Positions 27,033 to 44,095 of a stretch of DNA of 64,000 nt are shown one piece after another. Below the pieces are notes generated by a model. That model was not told where the DNA came from. It searched no databases and saw only the letters and a list, made by a program, of their open reading frames with translations. The stretch comes from Boswellia sacra (lineage: Eukaryota; Streptophyta; Magnoliopsida; Sapindales; Burseraceae): NCBI GenBank assembly GCA_013180625.2, contig SNVD02014758.1, forward strand, positions 1-64,000. Reading direction: 5' to 3'. Positions within the stretch are counted from its first letter, which is position 1. Every line of letters starts with the position of its first letter. The position numbers and the translations under genes are program-made.

Positions 27033-27427
27033 GTTAATGAACTACATCCACGATAGTCTCTGAACCTGATTTATAAGCATGATTTTGTTAAAAAGTTGAA
27101 ATCTAGAACTGCTCTGCGACATGACTGTATTTGTACAATTTTGACATATATGTAATACATAGATTAGAATTTTTGTCCCCTTTTATATGTTACATTTAAG
27201 AAAATAGCTTTTCACAGACGAGTATACACATTTACTTGTATTGTGTGAGTAAACTTGTAGTATTATACCGAACTATTCTAGGTAGATAAAAACAAGAAAT
27301 ATAATCTAACCATAATCTTGCCAAGTTAAATTCACAGGAGAAAGAAATAAATCAACAGGATATGGGAAACAAATTAATAAAAGATAATATCTACTCTAGT
27401 CCAAATAGGAGAATATGTTCATTACAA

Positions 27428-27520
27428 AACTGCATCCTCGATAGCCTTAAGAAGTGTCGCATCCTTTATAAGCATCTTCGTGTTGAAATCCAGAGCAGCT
27501 CTCCCTGCGGTCATTTATTG
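27428..27520 (+). pseudogene. Orphan CRK 3'-end scrap
   Basis: CTGCATCCTCGATAGCC and the sequence after it match the last codons (LHPR, stop) and early 3' UTR of CRK1 (17055-17150), including gcatcctttat and gcagctctcc-like blocks. No kinase exon precedes it. It marks a former CRK copy or a duplication breakpoint. Confidence 0.7.
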
Positions 27521-27642
27521 ATCGAGAAAACTAGATTAGATCACACCGCATTGAGTTAAGAGTTACCTAGGCCATGATATGTTACTGGCAATAAATCAAT
27601 GACCTGGCCAGCAGTTAATAGATCATACAACAGAACGGTCAA

Positions 27643-27893
27643 CATGTTGGGCTTCCGCATGTCAGTCCATGCGTCTAAAAGCCCACTAAACAAGTAATAT
27701 CAAACTCAACTAGTATCCGAAGCTAGAAGGAATCATTATCGCTTATTGTTTAAGCTCCCTAACATTTATCATCACATGTTGGGCTTCCGCATGTCAGTCC
27801 ATGTGGCCAAACGCCCACTAAACAAGTAATATCAAACTTCAGCTAGAAGGAATCATTATCGCTTACTGTTTAAGCTCTCTAATATTTATCATC
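27643..27893. repeat. 132-bp tandem duplication
   Basis: catgttgggcttccgcatg at 27643 recurs at 27775, followed by cactaaacaagtaatatc and aaggaatcattatcgctta in both copies. The second copy lacks about 10 bp in the middle. No coding content. Confidence 0.9.
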
Positions 27894-28319
27894 AGTAGAG
27901 GACAGCAGAGCGGATACAGGTAACATAAACAGCAGCATTTAGGTTGACTCGTCGCCAAGGCTTGCACACAATTTGGCCATGTTTTTTAAGTGATACATGC
28001 CATGCCAGATTTTAAGTTGTAGAAAGAAAGAATGCAAAGGTCCTACAAATGAAAAGACTTTAGAAGTAAGAAAGTATTACATGAAACAGGGGATATTTGG
28101 AGTCACCATTCAGAACAAATTTGAGTTAATCAAATAAAGCTTAAACTTTTATCCTCTAAGCATATCACTTTATTGATAAAAAAACTAATGCTTTTTAATG
28201 CAAAAAAAGGCAGTCAATGTAGGAGATACGCTTCCTATATTTGATTATATATAGATATTTAGATAAACTTCTTGAAAATTCAACCCTTCCGACAGAGGGA
28301 AGATGCCATTGTAAGATTT

Positions 28320-29768
28320 AGCATGCGTTGTCAAAGTAAACTCTCAATATTTAATTACGAGAAATTTCTTCCAGCTGAAGGAATAATATATATTTAATCA
28401 GGAGAAACTTCATCCAGCTGAGCAAACAATCACAGCCTATGAGGTGTAGTGTAAATATGTCTCAGATGCCACCTAAAATTTAGTCTAGGCTACCAGAGGA
28501 CTTTTAAATCATATTTATAGGTAAAATAATATATATTCTTTTGTTCTTTTCAAATGTTATCTGCAGTTTTTCATGTCTCGATGAACAAATCTCGTATCCA
28601 TTCATCAGCAACAGTGTGCTATTAATTAAAATAGTATTAATTTTAAAAGAGGGGCACTTTCGGAACCTCCTGTTTTGGAAAAATAACATGATAACCCCCA
28701 GATTCCTTCTTCCCTACGAGCAGTTAACAGTGTAAGAGTAATTTGGTCATTTCTTACGCTGCAACACATGCTTACATAGTAATAATGAGCATTATAATTA
28801 ATATAACAAAATAACAAAAATCTAATACACACGTCATATATAATAAAATAAAAAGGAAACCCCATTACCATGTCCGGCTTTACTTCAATCCACTATTCTT
28901 TCTCTATCCATTTCTTCAATCTTTCTCAACGATTTCCCTATTTTTTATCACAAAATACAAAAGGATTAAATATTTTAGATTGGATAAGATAGAATAAAAT
29001 GTGATAGTTTGGATAATATATAATATTATTTTGTGTTTGATAAATTATTGGATCGTACATAATGTTAAATAATAATGAATTTAAATAATACTTTTACATT
29101 ATTTTAAATTATAATAAATATTAATTAAATAATAAATATACAATTGATTAGTTTCATTATTTTAATAAATTCTATTTAATTTAAATAATATATTTAGTTT
29201 TATAATATTTCTTTTTTCCTTTCTCTTTTTCACTTTTTTTCTCTCTTTATTTTCCCTTTCTTTTACAAAATTTCTTTTTTTCTCTCTCGTTTTTATCCTC
29301 CTTCTCTCTTTACTTTCCCTTTCTATTCGTTTTTCTGAGTTTAATGCTTCAACGTGATTTTTTATTTATTTTATAACATCTTATGTTTCTAATGTAATTA
29401 TAAATAAGTGGTTTTTAAATTTTTTATCTATTTTATTATTTTTTAATGAGATAGATGAGCGTAAAAAGTCGTTTCACAGAAGATGCTAAATTAATTAACA
29501 GTTTCTCCAATAGAAGAAGGAATTTGGGCGTCATCATGTTACTTTTCTAAAAGTGCGGGCAGAATGGACTTTGGCCGAAACAAGGGTTCCGTATTAATAC
29601 CTCAGTTAAAACATTGAAGTCCCTGTTTCATTGCGGCGGCTGGTCTTAAAGTACTTCCATCCCAATCAGCTATTTGCATTCTTTTGTTCCTTAAAAGTCA
29701 AACAATTATACAGCCAATTGTCAAACACATAATATATCATTGTTTTAGGATCAAAGAGTCACGTAACA
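28320..29768 (+). other. AT-rich spacer upstream of CRK3
   Basis: 28320-28490 repeats the segment at 23230-23400. From 28930 to 29460 the DNA is extremely AT-rich with CT-rich runs (29210-29330). The last 120 bp (29640-29700) match the CRK promoter block (cttccatcccaatcagct). No gene seen. Confidence 0.5.
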
Positions 29769-30054
29769 ACGGGAAAGGGTCATCCAAGACTTATTTCTTC
29801 TTCTCTTCCGTTCTCGTACACCTTGTCACACTCTCCGTGGCCCAACCAAACATCATACTCGACCAATGCTCAAATGAAAATGGTAATCACACGACTAACA
29901 GTGTCTACCAAAGAAACCTGAACAGCACATTGTCCTCCATATCCTCAAACACCGTAATAGATTATGGCTTCTACAATGAGTAATTTGGCCAAGACCCTGC
30001 CACAGTAAATGCAATTGCTCTCTTAAAAGAGATGTTGTTCTAGATGCATGTCAA

Positions 30055-30523
30055 CAGTGGCGGCTCAACCCTCAGGCAGATGAGACAACCGCCTGATGCC
30101 CCAAAAATTGAGGAAATCCTGTGTAAAAATTTTTTGATTAATTTTATTTTATTTAAAATATTTAAAAGACCTATACAATCAAAATTATATTACATAGTTA
30201 CGTCCATACAATCTATTAATGCAAAAAAAAAAATAATTAATTTTTATAATTTAATTTATTGATTGGTTCCATGTAATTACTATAACTTAAAAAGTAAGAG
30301 GGAATATTGACTAAAAAATTAGTATAAAACAAGATTCAAACATCAATCTTATTAATCTTTACTATTTAATTATTAGTTAAACCCTCTACCTAATTATTAT
30401 AGCTTAAAATTATTAACTTGAACGTTGTAAGGGTCAATAGGAAAATTGCTCCCTTTGTTCAACATTGCCCTTTTTAAAATATTTTCTCTTTCCTAACAGC
30501 TCACACTTTCTTTATTACCATAC

Positions 30524-30554
<31 letters not shown>

Positions 30555-30977
30555 CATCTCCAACATGAACGTGCAATGCATTCTTTAAGCTCCCAGAACC
30601 TCATATTCAGGTTCTATAATTTCATGTTTTAATTTTTTTATTAATTTTAGATCATTATCAATATTATTAATTAATTTATATTTTTTATAGCTATTGTTAT
30701 TTTTTATTTGTTTCTAGTTATTGTTTATTTTGTATTTACTTGATATTACTTGTTAATTAATAATTTAGTCTTACAAATTTTTATTAGAAAATATAAATAG
30801 ATATATGAAAAACTTAAGAAAAAAGAAAATTAAAAAAAATTAGTTTGTCAAAAAGCAAAAAAAAATTAGTTTTAGATTAAAATATATTTTTTTTAAAAAT
30901 TAAATTTATATATTTTAATTAAATATTGTGACCTCGTTATAAATGTCAAAGCCCCAAACAGCTTAAAGCCGGCCCTG
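30055..30977. mobile_element. hAT-like non-autonomous element in CRK3
   Basis: The left end is CAGTGGCGGCTCAAC and the reverse complement of the right end is CAGGGCCGGCTTTAAG. It breaks a CRK exon in the middle of its Cys motif, so the boundaries are clear from the gene. The 8-bp flanks CATGTCAA and CTTGACGA agree at 5 of 8 positions, a decayed target duplication. No transposase is seen in 923 bp; a (CTT)n run lies at 30525-30555. Confidence 0.75.
30525..30555. repeat. (CTT)n microsatellite
   Basis: About ten CTT triplets inside the hAT-like element. Confidence 0.95.
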
Positions 30978-31058
30978 CTTGACGAGGCTGTGTCAGAAAT
31001 GCTACTCAAAAGATCTTGGAGACCTGTCCAACCAAAAGGAAGCAGTAGGATTATGACA

Positions 31059-31493
31059 AAATTAATTATGAAAACGCAAACTTCACATTAAGCTAATTAT
31101 CCCATATAATGCTAGTATTTTGTTTTTAAAAGAAGAATTTAGAAACAATATAGCATTACTAGTGCAACACATTCAGCTAAATAACCCATATAATATATCT
31201 TGCACTCAATATTATGACATAATCGACAAAATTTGGAACAAGACTCGATAAAAGCCATTACTAGCGCTTACGCTTTAAAGATTAAAGTCCACGTTTGCCA
31301 CGCAAATACATTGATAAGTCCCGTGGCGGTTTGTCTTTAACTACTTCTATCCCAATCAGCTAATTTTATATTTCTTAAAAGTCAAAGGGATTGGTATGCT
31401 TTGTTGTACAGTCAACACCTACAATCCGTGAAACCCATTCATTCATCATTGTCTCTCCAATTTACAGGTTGAGATCAAGCAAAGAGTGGAACC
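31059..31493 (+). promoter_or_regulatory. CRK4 upstream region
   Basis: Contains GTTTGCCACGCAAA at 31294-31307, identical over 14 bp to the CRK2 promoter (23644-23657), followed in both by a ctacttctat block and a ttcttaaa/gtcaaag block. No gene here. Confidence 0.55.
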
Positions 31494-35068
<3,575 letters not shown>

Positions 35069-36634
35069 TATTCAGAACTTTGGCATTGTTTGTAACCGTG
35101 GTTTCGTTGAAAAACTTGAAATACAGAGATGCTCTGAGACAATATCGATTCTAATTTTTATAATTGGAGCTATGTATAGTTTATCCATGGGATGCTTCCA
35201 TCCCCTGTATTTGTTACACGAATGAAATTGGCTGTCTATATATTAACAGATTACATTTGTGTTACATAAACAAAACTGTTTCATAGGGGCTCATCGCAAG
35301 CTTCCATTTTTAGGTTGTTTAAGTATTTTCCTTCAGGCTAAGAATATCTTCAGATAAGATATTGCTGGCTCTCATAAATGTCTTCTGTTTTGCACTCCAT
35401 TCACGTACGTGTGATTGACTTCATCAAGGAGAATATTTGGTTGGTCTTGTTGGTGCAAGAAAATGATAATGATGTGGATCTGCGGTGTCTTGTCTTCATT
35501 AACTTCCATCTTAATCAACATTTTATTTTATTTCAAAGCTTTAATTAAAATCTCCGCTTAGTTTATTAAATTTACAGACCAAATGTCTAAGAATACGGCA
35601 AAAGGACAAGTTAATTTAATGTGGTAGAAAGTTCTGCTGCCCGCGCACCTCAGTATGCAATATTTTATGTTAATTGTGGTAAAAGTATATCTGTAACTTT
35701 AAGAGGCACTGCTATAAGTCTAATTTATTCATTTATTTTTTTAAAACACCCTCTTTAAATTTTAGAAATTTATCAGAAATATTTCTTACCTTCCTAAACC
35801 CTAGATTTTATCCAATTTTAACAAAATTAATGAAAATACGAACTTCACATTCAGAAAATACCCCATGTAATACTTTTTTTTTTTTTGAGAACTTAGAAAT
35901 AATATAGCATTAATAAATCTCAGAAGCACCCATTTCATACAAGATGCAAGAAGCTCCAGTTGATACGGCATCTTTTAATATGTAAATGCATAAGCTTTTG
36001 ACTTGGGCAGGCAAGACATAATTTTGCAAGGAGCTGGCCAAATTAGACAAATTTGCAATTAATAGAAGTCCCAGAAATCAATCTCTGTTCTTTTAAAAAA
36101 TTTTTAATTAGGATAATTACAATAAGTAGCATCAAGTTTTAGTTTAATTTCAAGCAAAAAACGATTATATATTTTTATCAATTACACCATTGAAGTTGTC
36201 TTCAAATTTCAAATTTCAGAAGTACGTTGATAAAAAACAAACAACCGATTAAATTGATAAAAAACATATAATTATTCCCTACTTGAAATTAAATCAATAC
36301 TTTAAGATACGTATTAATATTGTTCTTTTTTTAATTATTTGGTATATAAGTCGTCTAATATCTACAACTAATCCAAAGGAGGAATACGTATGCAAGCTGA
36401 AACAATCAATTGCCAAAGTCTCAAATTAAACAAAGAACCTGTCAAAGTCAGGTGCACTAAAATTTATATTAATATTTAAGAAGCAAGAATGCTGTGCAGG
36501 TGCCCTGTGGCAAACATTTGTGCGTCTTGCCTCTTGACTTTCCAACCCACACCCACTGAAATACCGAACAGCCAGAACCATGTTGCTGTTTACCGACCTC
36601 CTTCCTATGAATATATCAGAAAAAAGAAACGACA
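35069..36634. other. Spacer between CRK4 and CRK5
   Basis: AT-rich. At 35470-35540 a sequence like the CRK promoter block (cttgtcttc, aacttccatcttaatcaac, ttatttcaaagc) occurs with no gene behind it, a likely promoter relic. Nothing else recognised. Confidence 0.45.
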
Positions 36635-38900
36635 ATGTCTCACCAGCAACTCTCCGGAGCCTTTCTTTTAGTCTTGAGTACAATCTTCGGGCTTATTGTC
36701 TCCATTAACTGCCAGCAGCCAACTTACGATGCCCATTATTGTTTTGATGGAAACTATTCTCCAGCCACAACCGACTATATATCCAAACTTTCTTCCCTAC
36801 TGGATTCTTTATCTTCCAAAGCTTCTGGCAACAGCTTCTACAACGATTCATCCAATGGCATATCTATGGCCTCTTCCTCTGCAGAGGTGATGTTTCTACC
36901 AATACATGCCAAAGCTGCGTCACCTTTGCTAGCCAAGATATCAAACAGCGTTGTCCATCTAACAGAAGTGCAATCATATGGTACGACCAATGCATGCTAC
37001 GTTACTCTAAAAACAGCTTCTTTGGAGAGGCACAGACATTTCCACGGCTGTTGATGTGGAACACTGAGAATAATAATAATACTTCACCTGATGAGCCTAA
37101 CTATGGAGCACTGATTTTGATATACACTCTCATAGAAGATGCCCCAAATATAGACATGAAGTTCAAAACAGGTGAGAGGGATTTGGCTGATGGGAATCAG
37201 CGTGGATACGCTCTCGTGCAGTGTACCAGAGACATCATTACTAGCTCATGTAGCTCTTGTTTGGGGGACTTGAAAAAAGACATCCAACAGTGTTGCCAAA
37301 ATAATAGTGGATGGCGTTTGAGCCAATTTGCAATTTAAGATACGAGGAATACCGATTCTCTCAGCAGACGTCGATTTCACCTACTCCTGGCCCGGCAGCG
37401 CCACAACGGGTGCCTAATGATGGAGGTGAGTCAATTGTGACCAGGGCAACCCCTGCATATTTTCAGACTAGATATTATTTTAATTTGGCATTAGTTGTAT
37501 ACAAAATTTAATCGCTATTTCAATTTGCCGATGGCATCATGGCATCGACCCACTCATATATAGAAAATATAAACGAAAAGGATGTCCAAGGATAGTGGTC
37601 GCCTCTTATTATTGTTGGTTAGTTAATAATCTTAAGATAGAAAATTTACATTCTAATGAAGTTTAGCGCTGCAATTATGTTTTACGGATTGAAATTTCTG
37701 GCGTGGTTGACACCAAATGTCCACCAATTGGAGGTTTTCTCTTTTCTTCAATCAGTTTTCCAGATTTTGGTTCGTTATAAAAGGAATACTTAATACGGAG
37801 AAAGAGCAGAGGACTTCTGCCTTCTGGTCTTATATTGACGAGATTAGATTGAATATATATCACGTGTGGTAAATAAAATTCCTTTTTACCTGGACTCAAC
37901 AGCTAAACAATTATTCTGTGTCATAACAGCAGCAGGAAAAGACACGGCAAATATCGTAATCATCACCGTATCACTATCAGCGATTGTTGCAGCAGCTCTA
38001 TTAGGTTTCTGGTATTATTCATCATCCTGCAGGATTAACTCTTATCTACTCATACCTACGAACTTAAGTTGCTCATAATTCCAAAATTAATTATTACTCG
38101 GGGGAAAGGAATAAGCGAGGAAATCCTTTTACCAAATTTTAGAGGTTCAAATCACCAAAATTCATGGAGGCAGGTATTCATGCAACAGACGAACACCATC
38201 GTGCAGAGATGCATTACTTCAGTTTAAGTTCTATACAAGCTGCTACAAACAATTTCTCTCAGGCAAAGAAGCTTGGAGAAGGGGGTTTTGGCCCTGTTTA
38301 CAAGGTAATATATTCTTAGCTTTTGATGCATTGGTGGCACTAAGAAATTGTTTTGTGTCACAAAAGTTTGGTTCCCTTTCCATTACTGCAATTTACTTAA
38401 TGAAAGACACAGACGCTTTCACGTGTCAGAAAGTGGAAATTGACATAACCTCCTCTCTGTTCAAACGGTATATTACCTGTGAATCTTATTGTGATGGCAT
38501 TGTAGGACCTACTGCCACTATTTGTAAGTTAGATTTATTTGTTTTGTCGACAAATTTGGAAATGCTGTCAGGGTAAGCTGCTTAATGGGAAGGAAATAGC
38601 AGTTAAAAGACTTTCAATGATATCAAGGCAAGGTCTTGAAGAGTTCAGAAATGAAGTGACTTTAATTATATGATCAAGCTTCAACATAAAAATCTTGTTA
38701 GACTTTTGGGATACTGCTTGGAGGGAGATGAAAAGGTTCTTGTTTACGAGTACATGGTTAACACTAGCCTTCATGCATCCCTGTTTGGTTCGTCCTTTAC
38801 CCTCTCATGTAGCTCTTGTATACAATTATTTTCTTTTTCTTTTTCTCTTGCTTGTCATTTCCCTGTGACAATAAATTCCTGTCCTTGTTCTTCTTGATTT

Positions 38901-39270
38901 TGTTGGGAATGCAATGCAAACACAGAACAGAGATTTGGGAGAAAATTGACTTGTATTAACAGAGAAAATCAATATACAAGATTTACACAAAAACTCCCCT
39001 AAATTTTCTGGAGCTCTCCGGGCTCTCTCTCTTAATCCTAAACTCTCTGGTTTAGACTCTGGACTCTCTCTGGAATCTCTCTAATGCATATACAAGGCAG
39101 AATTCGTCCCATATTTATAGGAAAAATTCTGCATACAAATTCAAATCAAATTTGGCCACCTACCTTTGACTTTCAATGCATTCACATGGGAGGGATTCTG
39201 GAAGCCATGCATGTCATGCATGAGCTCAGCAGAATTCTAGAACTCATGCATGTCATGCATGAGCTCATCA
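38901..39270 (-). repeat. Left (3') LTR, 370 bp
   Basis: Begins TGTTGGGAATGC, ends GAGCTCATCA. It differs from the right LTR at about 11 of 370 positions by my reading, nearly all transitions. It holds two copies of a CATGTCATGCATGAG motif. Confidence 0.93.
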
Positions 39271-42200
39271 ATTCTCCCCCTCCATCCCATGTGAAAGGGA
39301 GTAACAACAAAAGTAATTAGACAGCTTCTAATCCAACTATGTCTCTGCATAGTTCTAGCTTGTCTCTGGTGACCACTTTTGTTAACATGTCCGCTGGCTT
39401 CTCCTTTGTATGAATCTTCACAAGCTTCAACAGTTGCTTGTCCATCACCTCGCGTATCCAGTGATAGCGGATGTCGATATGCTTCGTTCGAAAATGGTAC
39501 ACTGAATTCTTGCTCAAATCCAGAGCACTTTGACTGTCACAGTGTACTTTGTACTCCTTTTGCTCAATCCCAAGTTCTTGGAGAAATCGCTTCAGCCACA
39601 ACATTTCTTTTCCAGCTTCCGCTGCGGCAATGTATTCTGCCTCTGTTGTGGATAGCGCAACACACTTCTGTAGTCTTGACTGCCATGATACAGCTCCCCC
39701 TGCAAAAGTGTAAACAAAACCTGATGTAGATTTCCTATTGTCAGGATCTCCGGCCATATCTGAATCTGTATAGCCTTCCAAGATTGGATCAGCTCCCCCG
39801 TAACACAAGCATATTTTCGAAGTACCTTTAAGGTATCTGAGAATCCACTTGACTGCCTCCCAATGTTCTTTCCCTGGATTGGAAAGAAATCTGCTCACGA
39901 CTCCTACAGCATGAGCAATATCTGGCCTTGTACACACCATGGCATACATCAAACTTCCTACAGCAGAAGAATAGGGTACCGACGCCATGTCCTCTATCTC
40001 TTTCTTGGATGAGGGACATGATCTCTTGTTCAACTTGAAGTGATTAGCCAGTGGTACACTAACTGGCTTAGCACTATCCATGTTGAACCTTTGGATCACA
40101 CGTTCAACATATTTTTCTTGAGACAGCCATAATTTCTTTTGTTTCCTGTCTCGACGAATGTGCATCCCCAAGATTTGCTGAGCTGGTCCCAAGTCCTTCA
40201 TATCGAAGGTTTTTGATAGTTCATTCTTCAGCTGCTTTATTCTTGTTGCATCTTTTTCGACGATCAACATGTCGTCCACATATAACATTAATGCAACAAA
40301 GTCTTCACCTGGAAGTTTCTGAAAGTAGACTAATTGGTCTGCAGCGGTTCTTTTGTATCCATGACTCACCATGAAGGAGTCAAACTTCTTGTACCATTGC
40401 CTTGGTGCTTGTTTGAGGTCATACAAGCTCTTTTTGAGCTTGCACACGAGGTGTTCTTTTTCTTGAACCTCGAACCCTTCTGGCTGCTCCATGTAGATTT
40501 CTTCATGCAAGTCTCCATGAAGAAATGCTGTCTTCACATCCATCTGTTCAAGCTCCAAATCAAGACTTGCTGTTAATCCGAGGATGACGCGGATTGAGGA
40601 CATTTTTACCACCAGTGAGAATATTTCATCAAAGTCAATTCCTTTTTTCTGAAGGAATCCTTTTACCACCAATCGGGCTTTGTGCTTTATCACCTTTCCT
40701 GTTCCATCTTTCTTGAGCTTGAATACCCACTTGTTCTTCAGTGCCTTCTTTCCGTCTGGGAGTTCGACCAGTTCATAAGTTTTGTTCTTCTCTAGAGAAT
40801 TCATCTCATCTTGCATTGCATGCATCCATCGTTCTTCGTCTGGATGAGATAAAGCTTCATGAAAGCTTTCTGGCTCCCCCTCATCAGTAAGTAGTGTGTA
40901 CTCTGATTCCGGATATCTCCTCGACGGAATCCGACCTCGCTCAGATCGTCGTAGCTGAGGTTCTTCATTTCCAGGAGGTATAGCAGCTTCTATGGGTGAT
41001 TGTGGCTCTCCCGGCTCAGCAATCTCTTCATTTTCTTCCTCCTGATCTGCTTCTGGAACTTCTTCTGGTACCTCATCATTTCCTGTAGCATTTGGTGTTG
41101 AATCTGCAACAATATCTGGGGCACTGCTAGTGGGATTTTTAGATATTATTGTCTTTTCAGCGTCTTCATATGTTTGATCTTCGTGAAATACGACATCTCT
41201 ACTCCGGATGACTTTCTTTCTTTGGGATCCCATAATCTGTATCCGAATTCTTCATCTCCATAACCGATGAAGATACATGGAACAGTTCTTGCATCGAGCT
41301 TCTGTCTGAGCTCCTTGGATACATGTACGAAGGCTAAACAACCAAACACTTTCAAATGATTATAGGAGGGCTTTTTATTAGACCATACCTTTTCTGGAAT
41401 CTCGAAGTTCAGTGGTGCCGATGGTGCTCTGTTGATTAAGTAACAGGCAGTGCGAACTGCCTCCCCCCAGAATGGCTTGGGTAACTTAGCCAATCTGAGC
41501 ATGCTTCTGACTCGTTCCATGATGGTTCGATTCATCCTCTCGGCCACTCCATTATGTTGTGGTGTGCGTGGGACTGTTCTTTCATGTCGAATGCCATATC
41601 TTCGACAGTAGGCATTGAACTCTCTGGAGGTATACTCGCCTCCGTTGTCTGATCGAAGGCATTTTAGTTTCTTACCCGTTTCACGTTCTATAATGGCGTG
41701 ATATTCCTTGAACTTCTCCAGAACTTCATCCTTCATCCTGAGGAAATAAACCCACACTTTCCGAGATGCATCATCAATAAAGGTCAAGAAATACCTTTTA
41801 CCGCCTAAGGACTCGACTTCAAGAGGTCCGCATACATCACTGTGTACTAGCTCCAATAGCTTTGATTTCTTCACTGATGAGGAGCTGAATGACACCCTCC
41901 GTTGTTTCCCGTACAAACAATAGTCGCAAGGATGAGACGCTACATCCTTGGAAACAGTGATCAGCTTCTTTTTCTGAAGAGTTGATAAACCCTTCTCACC
42001 CATGTGACCGAGCCTTTTATGCCACAAATCTAGAGGTACCATGTGCTCTGTTACATGAAGGCTCTCTCCGTTTATCTTTACATGGGTCCTATAAAGATTG
42101 TCACATAATTTACCTCGAGCAACCACCATGACCCCTTTTAACATTTTCCATGTACCATTGGTGAAACAACTCTCATAGCCTTGCTGATCAAAGGCTTTTA

Positions 42201-43647
42201 CCGAGAGCAAGTTGAGTCGAAGATCTGGCACATGACGAACGTCCTTCAAAGTTATTTTGCATCCGACGTTTGTTTGGAATTGAACATCACCAATTCCCAT
42301 AATTCTGGCGGTGCTGTTGTTACCCATCTTCACTATCCCAAAGTCTCCTGCTTTGTACGTGGTGAAGATATCTCTGCAAGGAGTGACGTGGCAGGAAGCT
42401 GCTGTGTCAATGACCCATTCTACTCCTTGATCTGCTGTGTGAAAGCACGTCTCTTCTGCACAAATGGTCACATCTTCTACCACTGTAACTCGTGGTTCTT
42501 CGTTGCTTTGTGCCTGTGAACTCTCCTGGTTCTGCTTCTGAAGACTGCGACAGTTTTTCTTCATATGACCCTCTTTGCCACAGTGATAGCATTTGTAGGT
42601 GGGTCTCCGCCAAACTGTTGATCTGCCCCTTCTGTTTGTTGATTTGCCTCTGCTTTTGCTTCTGCCTCTTCTCCAATCTTCACCTCGAGACTGTCTTCCT
42701 CGATTCTCCATGATGTAGGCTTCATCTTGACTGGCGCCTGCATCTTTTCTTCTTGCCTCCTCGTTCATTAAGGCATCCTTAACCATTGATAGGGTAAGTC
42801 TGCCTCCGGGTGCTTAATTACTAATGGAGACCACTAATGTCTCCCATGAATCTGGAAGGGAACTGAGAAGTAGAAGTGCTTGTTCCTCGTCTCCAAGCTG
42901 TAACTCGACTGCTGTCAACTGATTCACCAAGTTCTGGAACTCACTTGTATGTTCTGCTACGGGAGTTCCGCTCCGCAACTTCAAGTTCACAAGTCGTCTC
43001 ATCAGGATGGCTTTGTTCCGTGCTGACTTGGCTTGATACATACTCTCTAATTTTTTTCATAGAGTATATGCATCTGTTTCTTTGGCTACATGGTGGAAGA
43101 CACTATGATCGATCCATTGTCTGATCTGACCGATGCATTTTCTATTAATTTTCTTCCACTCTGCCTCTTTTTCTGTCTCAGGTCTCTGCCCTTCAAATTC
43201 TATAGGATCATATAGATCCTTACAACTAAGGAGATCCTCCATCCTGGGCCTCCATAGTGTGTAATTGGTAACAGTCAATTTTATCATGGCTCCGGATGAT
43301 TCTTCCATTTTATAATAATTAATTCACTAAAATAGAAATTGAATTTCAAAAATCCGAGCCCACCGTTACGTCCGAAACGGTCAAATTAGGTGAAATAGCC
43401 TCTTCCGGGGCTCAAAAATTCTTTTTATACAATAAATACTAAGCTTGGAAACTTTAAGGACTAAACTGAAATTTCTTAAGGGCTAAACGGAAATTTCAGA
43501 AACTAAAAGGGGCACAATGTGTTTATCAGAATTACAGGGGCCAAACTGATATTTCCTAAGGACTGAAATGTAAATTTCAGAAATTCAGGGGTCAAAAGGT
43601 AATTACCCGTAAATACAGGGGCCCAAATGATATTTTCCAACGATTTG

Positions 43648-43815
43648 CTGACGTGGCAGATGGGGTCCACAGTGCTGACGTGGCTCTGACGTGGCGACAC
43701 GTGTCAGGTGAAGTGGCACGCTGGCGTGGCTTTGCTGACGTGGCGATATGCTGACGTGGCCTGCTGGCGTGGCGAAAAGGTCGCTGATGTGGCTGATGAC
43801 GCGGCTCTGACGTGG
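43648..43815 (-). promoter_or_regulatory. Array of CTGACGTGG motifs in the copia leader
   Basis: In the untranslated leader between the LTR and gag, CTGACGTGG occurs six times with three one-base variants (CTGGCGTGG twice, CTGATGTGG once) within about 170 bp. In element sense each reads CCACGTCAG, with the ACGT core bound by plant bZIP factors. The spacing is irregular. A functional role is inferred. Confidence 0.55.
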
Positions 43816-44095
43816 TCGTCTTCTTCCTTGAGACGCGCGTGCAGCGCGTGGAGCGAGTGACACTCACTCGCAGACCAGGTCAGAGGCGCGTGCGGCGTCT
43901 CTGGTGGTCGGTTCGGTCGCCGGGGCATATTGCAGAATGCTCAGCTCGATCTCACGAACACACAGAATACTTCAAATTCGAATTTCGATGACTTTCCGAA
44001 AAATCGAAATTTTCCAGAAACAGGGGACAAATTTTCTCTGAATTTTTCCTCTCTGTTCTGACATTCCAGGAGCTCAACGAGGCTCTGATACCACT

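Larger units (their letters stand above)
27033..28320. other. CRK2 3' flank with duplicated scraps
   Basis: Holds the CRK2 3' UTR, the CRK 3'-end scrap at 27428-27520 and the 132-bp tandem duplication at 27643-27893. Nothing else recognised. Confidence 0.5.
29769..31058 (+). pseudogene. CRK3: truncated cysteine-rich receptor-like kinase pseudogene
   Basis: Only part of exon 1 remains. The position of the initiator is ACG (29769) where paralogues have ATG. A signal peptide and the first DUF26 domain up to GFYNE can be read, then a TAA at 29981. The region after it has a small deletion, so the first Cys of the C-x8-C-x2-C motif is lost. An hAT-like element (30055-30977) splits the motif. On its far side about 75 bp of exon 1 resume (GCVRNATQKIL) before homology ends near 31058. 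The second DUF26, membrane and kinase exons are absent; the next gene, CRK4, begins 430 bp further on. Confidence 0.9.

Noticed and set aside
43592..43928. Arg/Pro/His-rich open frames right of the second copia gag
   Set aside because: They lie in the GC-rich untranslated leader with the ACGT-motif array; overlapping frames reflect composition.
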